This document shows positions 56,302 to 64,000 of a stretch of DNA of 64,000 nucleotides, piece after piece. Below the pieces are notes generated by a model. The model worked only from the letters and a program-made list of their open reading frames with translations. It was not told the origin of the DNA and did not search any database. Made by a program: the position numbers and the translations under genes. This DNA is from Ignavibacteria bacterium. Its GTDB lineage: Bacteria > Bacteroidota > Ignavibacteria > Tepidaquicellales > Tepidaquicellaceae. The DNA lies in the NCBI GenBank assembly GCA_016929695.1, contig JAFGII010000051.1, positions 1 to 64,000 on the forward strand, given 5' to 3'. Within the stretch, counting starts at the first letter, position 1, and each line of letters opens with the position of its first letter.

Positions 56302-58647
56302 ATGAAAAAGTTTTATTTATTTTTATATCTTATATTAATTATTATTTCCCTATCACTATACTGTCAAGAAAATTACCCTGTTATTGAAAATGTATTTATT
56401 ATCAATATCGACGGAATAAGAAATACCGAAGGATTTGAATCAGGGAATAAGTACCTCCGTTATATCTGGGACAGTCTCAAACCCGCCGGTACAATTTACA
56501 CAAATTTTTACAATTCGGGAATCACAATAACAAATTCAGCACATTCAACAATTATATCGGGTGTAAGACAGTTAATGCCCAACAATGCCGGATTTTTCAC
56601 TCTAATTCGACCGGTCGACCCCGGACTGGGAGAATATTACAGGAAATATCTGAACATCCCGCGAAGTAAAGTTTTTTATATAAGCGGAAAGAACACAGTA
56701 TGGGTATATCCAGTAAGTATGTATCCCGGATTTGGAGCTCAATATTCACCGACAATAGTACTCACGCATCAGTATGATGCAATAACATACAACTTTGCAA
56801 ACAGTATAATAGATAACTATCATCCCAATTTAACATACATTGTTTTTGCGGAAGTAGATGCTGCAGGGCATGTCGGAGATTCATCATATTATTTTGGTGC
56901 GATCCGGCAAATAGATTCATTAACATATAAACTCTGGAAAAAAATAAATCAGGACCCATATTATGCGGGTAAAACGACTTTTATAGTTTTATCTGACCAT
57001 GGCAGGCACGATGACAGTCACGGAGGATGGCAGGACCACGGAGACCACTGCCACGGATGCAGGCATGTTCCGTTTCTTGCCATAGGACCGAACATAAAAA
57101 CAAATGAAGTAATCCCGGGTTTCAGAGACCAAATTGATGTTGCGCCGACTGTAGCATATATGCTTGGATTTCAGGTTCCTTTTGCACAGGGCAGCGTTAT
57201 GACTGAAATGTTCACTAAATATGACAAAAAAACTCCAGTCAACAAATGTAAAACCGAAACAGACAATTTACTTCCCGAGACTAATGTGAGTAATTCATTA
57301 GGATTTTCCCGTTCACCTTCAATAACTTCCAGCGGAAATAATATTAATTTAGTTTATTCCGATAATTCCTCCGGCAAATTTGAAATATTCTACACAAAAA
57401 GTATTGACTATGGAATTTCGTGGAATTCACCAGTTGTTCTTTTCTCAAGTATAAAAGGTCAAGAACTCGAACCGGTAATAGCAAGCAACGGGAACAATTT
57501 GTTTACTGCCGTATCAGGTTATAAATATTATGTTCAGGATTCGACATACATATGGATTTTGCATTCGAGAAGAAGCACAAATAACGGATGTTTATGGAGC
57601 AATGATAATTTCATTGATACATTGACCACGATTAGCTGCAAACCGTCTCTTTCAATGAACACGGAAAAAATTGTAATCGGTGCTTTAAGATTTTATACCA
57701 TAGATGAATATTACAGCAGCAACTACGGTATTTCATTTTCAAAGAATAATGTTTTTCAGGATGTATATTCAATAAATCCTTCAGTAACTCTTTCAGATTC
57801 AGACCGATATTATGCATGGCAATCAATAGCCGAAACTTATTCCCCTTACTGGAATATATATTTCAAGAATCAGTTACAGACTACTCCCCCTTTTCGACTA
57901 ACTAATAATGACTTTTACAGATACTCTTATTTTCCTTCAGTAACCGGGTCTGCAGGGTATGTTCACATAGTTTACGGTTCATTAACAAACTCACTTACGG
58001 GGAACAACTGGAAAACCAATTACAGAAGATATGATGTTTCCGCCAATACATTTACTTCATCCGTTGAAATTACAGGGAGTAGAAATGCATACCAGCCAGT
58101 AATAAAAGTATCGGATAACGGAAAAATAATAGTAATATGGAACGAACATTCCTCAAGCGATTACAGCATATGGGGAATTCATTCAAGCAACCAGGGTTTA
58201 AACTGGTCAGAACCTTATCAGATAACTTCATTCCAGTCATTAATCGATACGAAAGATTTTACAGTTTCGAGTGACACAATATATTTAGCATGGCAGGATT
58301 ACAGATTAGACAACTGGGAAATTTATTTCAGAAAATTCAATATAAGTGAACTTACATTTTTAAAATTTGAAAACGAAAATACGGATAATTTTGAATTAAT
58401 TCAAAATTATCCAAATCCCTTTAACTCATCAACTACAATAAAATTCAGAATAACAGAAAACTCCCCAGTCAGAATAAAAATTTACGACATAACGGGAAAG
58501 GAAAATGCGACGCTTATTAACCGTTATCTCAACAAAGGAACATACAGCATTAAATGGGATGCAACAGATTATCCGTCCGGCATACATTTTTACACACTGG
58601 AAGCAGGAAATATTAAAACGACGAAAAAAATGATTTTAAGCAGATAA
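56302..58647 (+). CDS. Secreted alkaline-phosphatase-superfamily protein with BNR-like region and T9SS sorting domain
   Basis: 781 residues. After a signal peptide (about 1-22), residues 30-310 show the alkaline phosphatase/phosphodiesterase superfamily metal sites: NIDGIRN (D37), a probable nucleophile Thr77 in ITNSAHSTIISG, EVDAAGHVGD, LSDHGRHDD and a His-rich loop GDHCHGCRHVPF. About 325-690 are sialidase/BNR-type beta-propeller sequence (SPSITSSGNNINLVYSDNSSGKFEIFYTKS). About 695-781 are a T9SS sorting domain with NYPNPFNSSTTIKF and a terminal KKMILSR. Predicted to be a secreted phosphoesterase; the substrate is unknown. It runs tail to tail with mntP, only 6 bp apart. Confidence 0.88.
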   Translation: MKKFYLFLYLILIIISLSLYCQENYPVIENVFIINIDGIRNTEGFESGNKYLRYIWDSLKPAGTIYTNFYNSGITITNSAHSTIISGVRQLMPNNAGFFTLIRPVDPGLGEYYRKYLNIPRSKVFYISGKNTVWVYPVSMYPGFGAQYSPTIVLTHQYDAITYNFANSIIDNYHPNLTYIVFAEVDAAGHVGDSSYYFGAIRQIDSLTYKLWKKINQDPYYAGKTTFIVLSDHGRHDDSHGGWQDHGDHCHGCRHVPFLAIGPNIKTNEVIPGFRDQIDVAPTVAYMLGFQVPFAQGSVMTEMFTKYDKKTPVNKCKTETDNLLPETNVSNSLGFSRSPSITSSGNNINLVYSDNSSGKFEIFYTKSIDYGISWNSPVVLFSSIKGQELEPVIASNGNNLFTAVSGYKYYVQDSTYIWILHSRRSTNNGCLWSNDNFIDTLTTISCKPSLSMNTEKIVIGALRFYTIDEYYSSNYGISFSKNNVFQDVYSINPSVTLSDSDRYYAWQSIAETYSPYWNIYFKNQLQTTPPFRLTNNDFYRYSYFPSVTGSAGYVHIVYGSLTNSLTGNNWKTNYRRYDVSANTFTSSVEITGSRNAYQPVIKVSDNGKIIVIWNEHSSSDYSIWGIHSSNQGLNWSEPYQITSFQSLIDTKDFTVSSDTIYLAWQDYRLDNWEIYFRKFNISELTFLKFENENTDNFELIQNYPNPFNSSTTIKFRITENSPVRIKIYDITGKENATLINRYLNKGTYSIKWDATDYPSGIHFYTLEAGNIKTTKKMILSR

Positions 58648-58653
58648 CAGGTT

Positions 58654-59223
58654 TCAGACAGGAATAAATCCAAGATGTTCAAAAACAATTTTAATCCCAA
58701 TCAATATTAATATCACTCCCCCGATAACTTCCATACTTTTTCCGAATTTAACTCCAACTCTATTTCCGATACGAACACCTATTAAAGATAACATTCCTGT
58801 AACAACACCTATTATCACAGCGGGATACCATATATTAACTTTCAGCAATGCCAGACTCAAACCGACAGCCAGTGCATCAATACTGGTAGCAACGCTCATC
58901 AGAACCAGCGATTTTCCTTTAGAGAGGTCATTTTTATTAAATTTCTCTGCACTGTCCAGACCTGATATAATCATTTTAATTCCAACATAAGAAAGTAAAA
59001 TTAATGCAATCCAGTGGTCGAAATCCTCAATATAACTCACTACCTGAATTCCAGCATACCAACCGATTACAGGCATCATAAACTGGAACAAACCGAAATG
59101 AAAAGACAATCTGAATGCAGGTCTGAATCCCCTTGTATTACTGTTTGTCCCTGAAATCAGGGAAACTGTAAATGCATCCATTGCAAGACCGAAAGCAATA
59201 ATCACAATCTCAATTGTATGCAT
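58654..59223 (-). CDS. mntP: Manganese efflux pump MntP
   Basis: MntP exports Mn2+ across the cytoplasmic membrane. The 189-residue protein has six hydrophobic segments and the two internally related motifs with conserved Asp residues (FGLAMDAFTVSL at about 12-23 and SVATSIDALAVGLSLAL near 111-127). Length is standard. The start codon directly follows the T run of a terminator-like hairpin (59224-59261) that also buries a GGGGA ribosome-binding sequence. Confidence 0.95.
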   Translation of the reverse strand: MHTIEIVIIAFGLAMDAFTVSLISGTNSNTRGFRPAFRLSFHFGLFQFMMPVIGWYAGIQVVSYIEDFDHWIALILLSYVGIKMIISGLDSAEKFNKNDLSKGKSLVLMSVATSIDALAVGLSLALLKVNIWYPAVIIGVVTGMLSLIGVRIGNRVGVKFGKSMEVIGGVILILIGIKIVFEHLGFIPV

Positions 59224-59261
59224 AAAAAAATTATCCCCGCTTATAACAGAATAAACGGGGA
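59224..59261 (-). terminator. Hairpin between DHS-like gene and mntP: terminator or translational switch
   Basis: On the minus strand TCCCCG (plus 59256-59261) pairs with CGGGGA (plus 59234-59239). After one C-A mismatch four more pairs close a 6-nt loop. The sequence continues TAATTTTTTT and then the mntP ATG. The stem sits 10 bp after the upstream gene's stop. It can act as a terminator for that gene, and the right arm contains GGGGA at Shine-Dalgarno distance from mntP. Confidence 0.75.
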
Positions 59262-59271
59262 CATTTCAAAT

Positions 59272-60294
59272 TTATTTCAGAAAAAGTTTTTGGAATTCTC
59301 TTTTGCGTCTGTTCTTCCACCCACACTTATGATATGCATAACCGATAACGAGTGGCATAGTAACCGTTGCTTCACCAAAGACCATTTGTTCATAAGCAGT
59401 ATCAACCTTACCCCATGAACTTGCTTCTTTCAGAGTAGAACCCGATAATGCTCCATCCCTTTCATCCGCTACGGTCAGCTGAATTGCGTATTTATGCATC
59501 GGAACTTCTTTATCCAGCACATCAGCAGCAACAACTACATCCTGAGTAAAGTTTTTTGGAACACCTCCTCCAATCATAAGTATTCCCGTTTCATATGCTT
59601 CAAGTTTTATTTTTGTAAGTTCAAGAAAGTCTTTTGCGGAATCAACAGAGACATTTTTAACAGGATTATGCCACTGATGATGTACAAATCCGAATCCTGC
59701 AGAACAATCTGAAAATGCAGGAACAAAAATCGGGACATTATGTTCATAAGCAGCATAAACAACTGAATCAGGATTTTTTCCCTTATTATGCAAATATTTT
59801 CCCATCTCCCATATAAATTCTCTTGATGAGTAAGGTCTCTTTTCAAGTGTTTCACATATATCTGCAATCGTCATATCGCAAATGCGCAATTCATCTTCAT
59901 CAATGTATGTATCGTAAATTCTGTCAATATGCAGTTCTCTTAATTCATTATCGTCAACAAAGGGAGTTCCGATGTAATGTTTAAATCCGAGCCCTTCAAA
60001 AAAATCCTGGTCAACGATAATAGCACCTGTTGACACGATAGCATCAACCATTTTATTCCGCACCATATCAACCACTACATTTTTCAATCCTGCCGAAAAT
60101 AACGAGCCCGCAAGACACAATATAATCGAACATTTTTCATCTTTAAGCATCCTGTCATAAATATCAGCGGCTCTGTATAAATTTCTTGCCTGAAAAGCCA
60201 TTCCCTTAAAAGATTCCACTAACGGAACAACATTAAAATTCTTTATATCAATGTGCTGAATAGTTTCCTGTAAATAGTCTTTTTTTGTTCTCAT
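59272..60294 (-). CDS. Deoxyhypusine-synthase-like protein
   Basis: The 340-residue protein belongs to the NAD-dependent deoxyhypusine/homospermidine synthase family. It has the N-terminal NVVPLVESFKGMAFQARNL, LAGSLFSAGLKNVV, DAIVSTGAIIVDQDF, IPVFVPAFSDCSAGFGF and ASSWGKVD, with the position of the catalytic Lys (K296). Bacteria lack eIF5A, the usual deoxyhypusine target; characterised bacterial relatives act on polyamines (homospermidine or guanidino-polyamines). The polyamine role is an inference. It stands upstream of mntP on the same strand, separated by the hairpin. Confidence 0.88.
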   Translation of the reverse strand: MRTKKDYLQETIQHIDIKNFNVVPLVESFKGMAFQARNLYRAADIYDRMLKDEKCSIILCLAGSLFSAGLKNVVVDMVRNKMVDAIVSTGAIIVDQDFFEGLGFKHYIGTPFVDDNELRELHIDRIYDTYIDEDELRICDMTIADICETLEKRPYSSREFIWEMGKYLHNKGKNPDSVVYAAYEHNVPIFVPAFSDCSAGFGFVHHQWHNPVKNVSVDSAKDFLELTKIKLEAYETGILMIGGGVPKNFTQDVVVAADVLDKEVPMHKYAIQLTVADERDGALSGSTLKEASSWGKVDTAYEQMVFGEATVTMPLVIGYAYHKCGWKNRRKREFQKLFLK

Positions 60295-60686
60295 ATAATT
60301 TATTTAATTTTAATAAATATATTAATTTTATTATCCTACTTAAAGGAAAATAAAATAAACAGGAAAGCAAACTAAAAAGGAATCTCGTAATTTTTTTGTC
60401 CTAATAAATTACTCAGTTTTAAAAAAAATTCCGTGAGATATATTTTCTTATTATAAAAAGTAGTCTCAATATTATACGGAATGCCCCGTTAGTGCCCGGT
60501 GTCTAGACTTATCTGCTGCTGCGGAAAAGCGCATTATGACATTAACATTTACTTTAAAATGTAAAATCAAAACATTATCTTTGAATGAAGCGGCTGACAG
60601 AGAAATTATAACTGTAAATTAAATTGACGGAAAAACTCTGATTAAATCTTCTGCAAAAAGTATAATTAAGAATATTACTATTACTT
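60295..60686. promoter_or_regulatory. Divergent intergenic region with bulged hairpin
   Basis: This 392-bp spacer separates two divergent genes, so it must hold promoters, but no consensus TTTG/TAnnTTTG pair was found. At 60382-60439 the sequences ATCTCGT(A/-)ATTTTTTT and AAAAAAATTCCGTGAGAT can form a 16-bp stem with a CC bulge and two G-U pairs around a 24-nt loop. A 28-codon frame at 60536-60622 has no supporting evidence. Confidence 0.4.
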
Positions 60687-61370
60687 ATGATATTAGTAAA
60701 AAAAACAAAGGGAAAAAATAAACGGTTAATCAGACTTGTAATTGCAGATAATCATTTTCTTGTTAGAAAAGAACTGATATCTAAACTCAAAAATTATTCT
60801 TCCGTAAAAATAGTAGGGGAATTCGAAAGATTTTCCGACACAATAGAAAATATAACTCTATTAAAACCGGACGTAATTCTTCTTAATGCAAGTATTCCAG
60901 ATATGACAGTGACTGAAGCTCTTTTGCTTATTCTTGAAAAAAAATCTGATATCAGAGTTATTGCATTAACTATGTTTGATTCACAGGAAATTATCACGGA
61001 AATGTTAGAATACGGGGCTAAAGGATTAATTTTAAAGGATATACTCCCGGAAGAACTAAAAAATGCGATTGAAACTGTTTTGAGAGGTGAAATATATAAC
61101 GGTTTAAAAACATCTGAAATTAATAATAAGAAACACACGGTGAAAAAGAAAAATGTACGCATGAATTATCATGATAACAAACTAACCGAAAGAGAAATTG
61201 AAGTACTAATCTGCGTTATTAACGGATTGTCTAATAAGGATATATCGGATAAATTATCTCTCAGTCTTAGAACCATCGAGACCCACCGCCATAATATAAA
61301 GAAAAAATTAAATATCAGTTCCATAGAAGGACTAACCTGTTATGCCATTAATGAAGGATTAATAAAATGA
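60687..61370 (+). CDS. LuxR/NarL-type regulator with degenerate receiver domain
   Basis: The 227-residue protein has a CheY-like receiver (about 13-130) and a C-terminal LuxR-type helix-turn-helix (about 163-210; LTEREIEVLICVINGLSNKDISDKL, TIETHRHNIKKKL). In the receiver the phospho-acceptor Asp is replaced by Asn67 (PDVILLNASIPDM, codon AAT at 60885-60887). The second acidic-pocket residue is Asn22 (IADNH instead of IADDH). Switch Thr95 and Lys117 are kept. Phosphorylation in the ordinary way is therefore unlikely, placing it among atypical receivers that act constitutively or bind other signals. No histidine kinase lies nearby. Confidence 0.92.
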   Translation: MILVKKTKGKNKRLIRLVIADNHFLVRKELISKLKNYSSVKIVGEFERFSDTIENITLLKPDVILLNASIPDMTVTEALLLILEKKSDIRVIALTMFDSQEIITEMLEYGAKGLILKDILPEELKNAIETVLRGEIYNGLKTSEINNKKHTVKKKNVRMNYHDNKLTEREIEVLICVINGLSNKDISDKLSLSLRTIETHRHNIKKKLNISSIEGLTCYAINEGLIK

Positions 61371-61466
61371 CAGAAGCTTTAACCTGTTAATACCTTTGTT
61401 TAGAAGCAGGAACTTCGTAAAAAGTGAAAAAATAAAAAAGGGTTCAATCTTCAGAATAACTTTTGC

Positions 61467-62876
61467 TTAGTCAACCGGAGCAAATTTTGCCGTAAAGTGT
61501 CTTAAAAATTTCGGTTCTTCTATTATTTTTACGCCTTTTATTTTATTTTTATTCTTGTTTATTTCACAGAAAATTTCCGCTACATAATCAATGTGGCTTT
61601 GCGTGTAGACCCTTCTCGGAATAGCGAGCCGGACGAGTTCCATATCTGCGGGAATCATTTTACCGTCCTTGTCATATCTGGCAAACATAACGCTTCCGAT
61701 TTCTACCGCTCTGATGCCGCCGTATCTGTATAGTTCCACAGAAAGAGCCTGACCCGGAAATTGTTCGGGAGGTATATGCGGCAGGAAATTCTTAGCATCA
61801 ACATAAATTGCATGACCTCCTGTCGGTTGAATTATTGGAATATTATTCGCGAGCAATTTTTCGCCTAAATATTTCGTTGAATATATTCTGTAATGCAAAT
61901 AACTTTCGTCGAGAATTTCATCAAGTCCCTGTGCAATTGCCTCCATATCCCTTCCGGAAAGTCCTCCGTATGTTTCATACCCTTCGGTAATAATCAAAAG
62001 ATTTTTACTGTTAACATACCATTCGTCATTATTTATAGCGAGGAATCCTCCGATATTGGCAAAGGCATCTTTTTTGGCACTCATTGTACATCCGTCTGCA
62101 TATGAAAACATTTCATTGCATATTTCAAGAATGGATTTGTTTTCGTATCCTTTCTCACGGATTTTTATAAAGTAAGCATTTTCAGCGAATCTGCAGGCAT
62201 CAATAAAAAAGGGAATTTTATTTTCATTACAGATTTTACTTATCATTCGAATATTTTCCATTGAAACAGGCTGACCGCCCCCTGTATTATTCGTTACAGT
62301 AATCATACATACAGGAATATTTTTAGCGCCTTTTTCTTTAATAAATGCTTTCAGTTTTTCTATATCCATATTTCCTTTAAAAGGATGAATAACTTCCGGA
62401 TGTTTACCTTCTTCAATAACAAGGTCAACTGCTTCAGCACCGTTAAATTCAATATTCGCGCGTGTAGTATCGAAGTGATTATTGCTAGGAATAAACTTCC
62501 CTTTTCCAGCATTAATAAATCGTCCGTCTGAATCAATATCACTCAAAATCATCGTGAACAGGATTCTTTCCGCTGCCCTGCCCTGATGAACGGGAATTAT
62601 ATGTTTAAATCCAAATATCTTTTTTGTAATTTTTTCAAATTTAAAATAACTTTTTGAACCTGCATAAGACTCATCACCGTCCATTACTGCAGCCCATTGT
62701 TTGGCACTCATAGCCGAAGTACCGCTGTCTGTAAGTAAATCTATTAATACATCTTCTGCAGGTATCAGGAATGTATTGTAATATGCTTTTTTTAAAATTT
62801 CTTCTCTTTCTTCCTGTGTCGTAGTTTTTACATATTCTACGGTTTTAATTCTGAAGGGTTCTATAATAGTTTTCAT
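61467..62876 (-). CDS. tnaA: Tryptophanase (L-tryptophan indole-lyase)
   Basis: TnaA cleaves L-Trp to indole, pyruvate and ammonia with PLP. The 469-residue protein has EPFRIKTVEYVK, LLTDSGTSAMS, PVHQGRAAERI, VTNNTGGGQPVSM and the PLP-lysine motif MSAKKDA (K268/K269). HIPPEQFPGQALSVELYRYGGIRAVEIGS is the tryptophanase form; tyrosine phenol-lyase has an Arg in place of the Ile in this segment. LRHFTAKF near the end is also TnaA-like. No tnaC leader peptide gene or tnaB permease is adjacent. Confidence 0.93.
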   Translation of the reverse strand: MKTIIEPFRIKTVEYVKTTTQEEREEILKKAYYNTFLIPAEDVLIDLLTDSGTSAMSAKQWAAVMDGDESYAGSKSYFKFEKITKKIFGFKHIIPVHQGRAAERILFTMILSDIDSDGRFINAGKGKFIPSNNHFDTTRANIEFNGAEAVDLVIEEGKHPEVIHPFKGNMDIEKLKAFIKEKGAKNIPVCMITVTNNTGGGQPVSMENIRMISKICNENKIPFFIDACRFAENAYFIKIREKGYENKSILEICNEMFSYADGCTMSAKKDAFANIGGFLAINNDEWYVNSKNLLIITEGYETYGGLSGRDMEAIAQGLDEILDESYLHYRIYSTKYLGEKLLANNIPIIQPTGGHAIYVDAKNFLPHIPPEQFPGQALSVELYRYGGIRAVEIGSVMFARYDKDGKMIPADMELVRLAIPRRVYTQSHIDYVAEIFCEINKNKNKIKGVKIIEEPKFLRHFTAKFAPVD

Positions 62877-62899
62877 ATATTAAAATTTGAATTAATAAA

Positions 62900-64000
62900 T
62901 TATCTTGAAGGGGAAACATACTTAAGCATCCATTCCGTTATATATTCAAGAAATCCGGGAATAAATTCTTTCTTCAGACTACTATACTCGGAAGGATTGC
63001 CTGTTTCTGCTTCCTGAAACAGGTGGTTTGCTTTTTCAAAAGTTTTTATGATATAATCAATTTTACCTGTTCCGGAAAGTGCGTTTCTCATCGGCTCCAG
63101 ATTCTGAGATTCGAGGACCTGTAAATCAAGACCTCCGAATAATGCAAGTACGGGAGAATTGACTTTTTCAATTATTGTCTGCGGATTAAAGAACAGAAAA
63201 TATTTCATCCACGGACTGTTGAAGGAATGAATGAATCCCTTTGCATTAGTATTTATAAATTCTTCTTTATTGTCAATCTTACTTTTCTCTTCATCGGATA
63301 ATTCATTGTATCCTTTCTCGATTGTATTTTTCAATTTAGTTTCGAGTTCTTCCCATCCCGAATCTGTTTCGTTGCATTTAATAGCATCGTTCAATAATTC
63401 GAGTGTTGAATTAATCTCTTCATCCGAATCACCCGATGTTTGCTTGATTTTTTTTGTCTGCTCAATAATCACATCTTTACCGGGAACTGCAGTCCCTGCC
63501 ATCAAAACAATAAATGCTATATCGTTCCTTTTTGCCGCAACGATAGGAGCAACAATTCCTCCTTCGCTGTGTCCCAGCAATCCAATATTAAGCGGGTTTA
63601 TATCATTTCTTGTTTTCAGAAAATCAACAGCACAACTTACATCCTCCGCAAAGTCTTCAGTTGTGGAAGAATCGACAGGAGTACCTTTTGACTTACCTGT
63701 ATTTCTGTCATCATATCTCAAAACGGCAAAACCATTCCGTGTAAAATGGTCTGCAATAATCTTAAAAATTTTAAAACCGAATATATTTTCATCCCTGTCC
63801 TGGGCTCCGCTACCGGTTATTAATATAACAGCAGGATGTCTGCCCTTATAATCCGGTAATGTAAGTGTCCCTGCAAAATAATTGTCAGCATTATTAAAAC
63901 TTATTTCTTCCGAAGTATAAGGCAGATTTTCTTCAACTTCTGTTTCTACTTTTCCCCTGTACCTAATAAGATAAAAAACCGAACTGAATCCTGCCTGTTT
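62900..64000 (-). CDS. Alpha/beta hydrolase family protein (partial, 5' end beyond window)
   Basis: The frame stays open to the right edge, so the start lies outside. The visible 366 codons include GSGAQDRDEN and DHFTRNGFAVLRYDDRNTGKSKG (with the oxyanion-type turn), the nucleophile elbow GLLGHSEGGIVAP (Ser in GHSEGG), VLALFGGLDLQV and a late KANHLFQ with the probable catalytic His. The central region (about 100 residues) forms a helical cap. It resembles bacterial alpha/beta hydrolases annotated as lysophospholipase-like or dienelactone-hydrolase-like; the substrate cannot be told. A first Met inside the window would cut through the fold and is not the true start. Confidence 0.85.
   Translation of the reverse strand, partial: KQAGFSSVFYLIRYRGKVETEVEENLPYTSEEISFNNADNYFAGTLTLPDYKGRHPAVILITGSGAQDRDENIFGFKIFKIIADHFTRNGFAVLRYDDRNTGKSKGTPVDSSTTEDFAEDVSCAVDFLKTRNDINPLNIGLLGHSEGGIVAPIVAAKRNDIAFIVLMAGTAVPGKDVIIEQTKKIKQTSGDSDEEINSTLELLNDAIKCNETDSGWEELETKLKNTIEKGYNELSDEEKSKIDNKEEFINTNAKGFIHSFNSPWMKYFLFFNPQTIIEKVNSPVLALFGGLDLQVLESQNLEPMRNALSGTGKIDYIIKTFEKANHLFQEAETGNPSEYSSLKKEFIPGFLEYITEWMLKYVSPSR

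Noticed and set aside
59224-59271. Known manganese (yybP-ykoY) riboswitch before mntP
   Set aside because: Only 48 bp separate the genes and the conserved internal-loop sequences are not present.
60536-60622. 28-codon frame in the divergent spacer
   Set aside because: No ribosome-binding site, no recognisable product and a length expected by chance.
61467-62876. Tyrosine phenol-lyase assignment
   Set aside because: The segment GIRAVEIGS is of the tryptophanase type; the Arg typical of tyrosine phenol-lyase is absent.

Overview
The window looks like a chromosomal segment from an AT-rich member of the Bacteroidota/Chlorobiota/Ignavibacteria assemblage. This is an inference from several signs. 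Four large secreted proteins end in type IX secretion (Por) sorting domains with the YPNPFN/YPNPYN signature. The mraZ promoter fits the Bacteroidota pattern TTTG-N19-TAnnTTTG. The recombination enzyme is of AddAB type, and MurE carries the DNPR motif of meso-diaminopimelate ligases. Nearly all recognisable genes are housekeeping genes. No prophage, transposase, CRISPR array or toxin-antitoxin pair was seen.

Layout. 1-190: a 21-bp tandem repeat cut by the left edge. 191-5718 (-): three adjacent T9SS cargo genes built from two shared modules. 5953-7777 (+): a secreted protein and a lipoprotein, closed by a strong terminator. 7778-8117: a repeat- and hairpin-bearing spacer. 8118-9917 (-): an S46 dipeptidyl-peptidase lipoprotein. 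9939-26828 (-): a complete dcw division/cell-wall operon, read mraZ-rsmH-ftsL-ftsI(PASTA)-murE-murF-mraY-murD-ftsW-murG-(membrane protein)-murC-ftsQ-ftsA-ftsZ. It has a promoter and three MraZ boxes at one end and a terminator after ftsZ. murB and ddl are absent. 27011-39215 (-): the transcription/translation block tRNA-Tyr, -Gly, -Thr, -Trp, secE, nusG, rplK, rplA, rplJ, rplL, rpoB, rpoC, closed by a terminator. tuf and rpmG are missing from their common places. 39503-46223 (-): a RING-finger membrane protein with a LysE-family exporter, a bifunctional Rel (p)ppGpp enzyme, uracil phosphoribosyltransferase and a lipoprotein. 46434-58647 (+): addA-addB, hflX, a glutaryl-CoA-type dehydrogenase, ispH and a T9SS phosphatase-like protein. 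58654-60294 (-): mntP and a deoxyhypusine-synthase-like gene. 60687-61370 (+): an orphan LuxR-type regulator with a degenerate receiver. 61467-64000 (-): tryptophanase and a partial alpha/beta hydrolase.

How the genes work together. The dcw operon supplies the soluble Mur ligases, lipid I/II synthesis and the divisome (FtsZ/A/Q/L/W/I). It lies directly downstream of the RNA polymerase/ribosomal operon in the same orientation. Rel and the Upp nucleotide-salvage enzyme follow in the same direction, so from about 8 to 46 kb nearly everything is on the minus strand.

The observations I judge most worth a second look are: the modular T9SS trio; the mraZ promoter/operator; the uncharacterised two-TM protein embedded between murG and murC; the acidic NusG extension paired with a lysine-rich RpoC tail; the receiver domain whose phospho-acceptor is Asn; the hairpin that buries the mntP ribosome-binding site; and the LysE/RING-finger pair. 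No clearly novel multigene system could be demonstrated from sequence alone.
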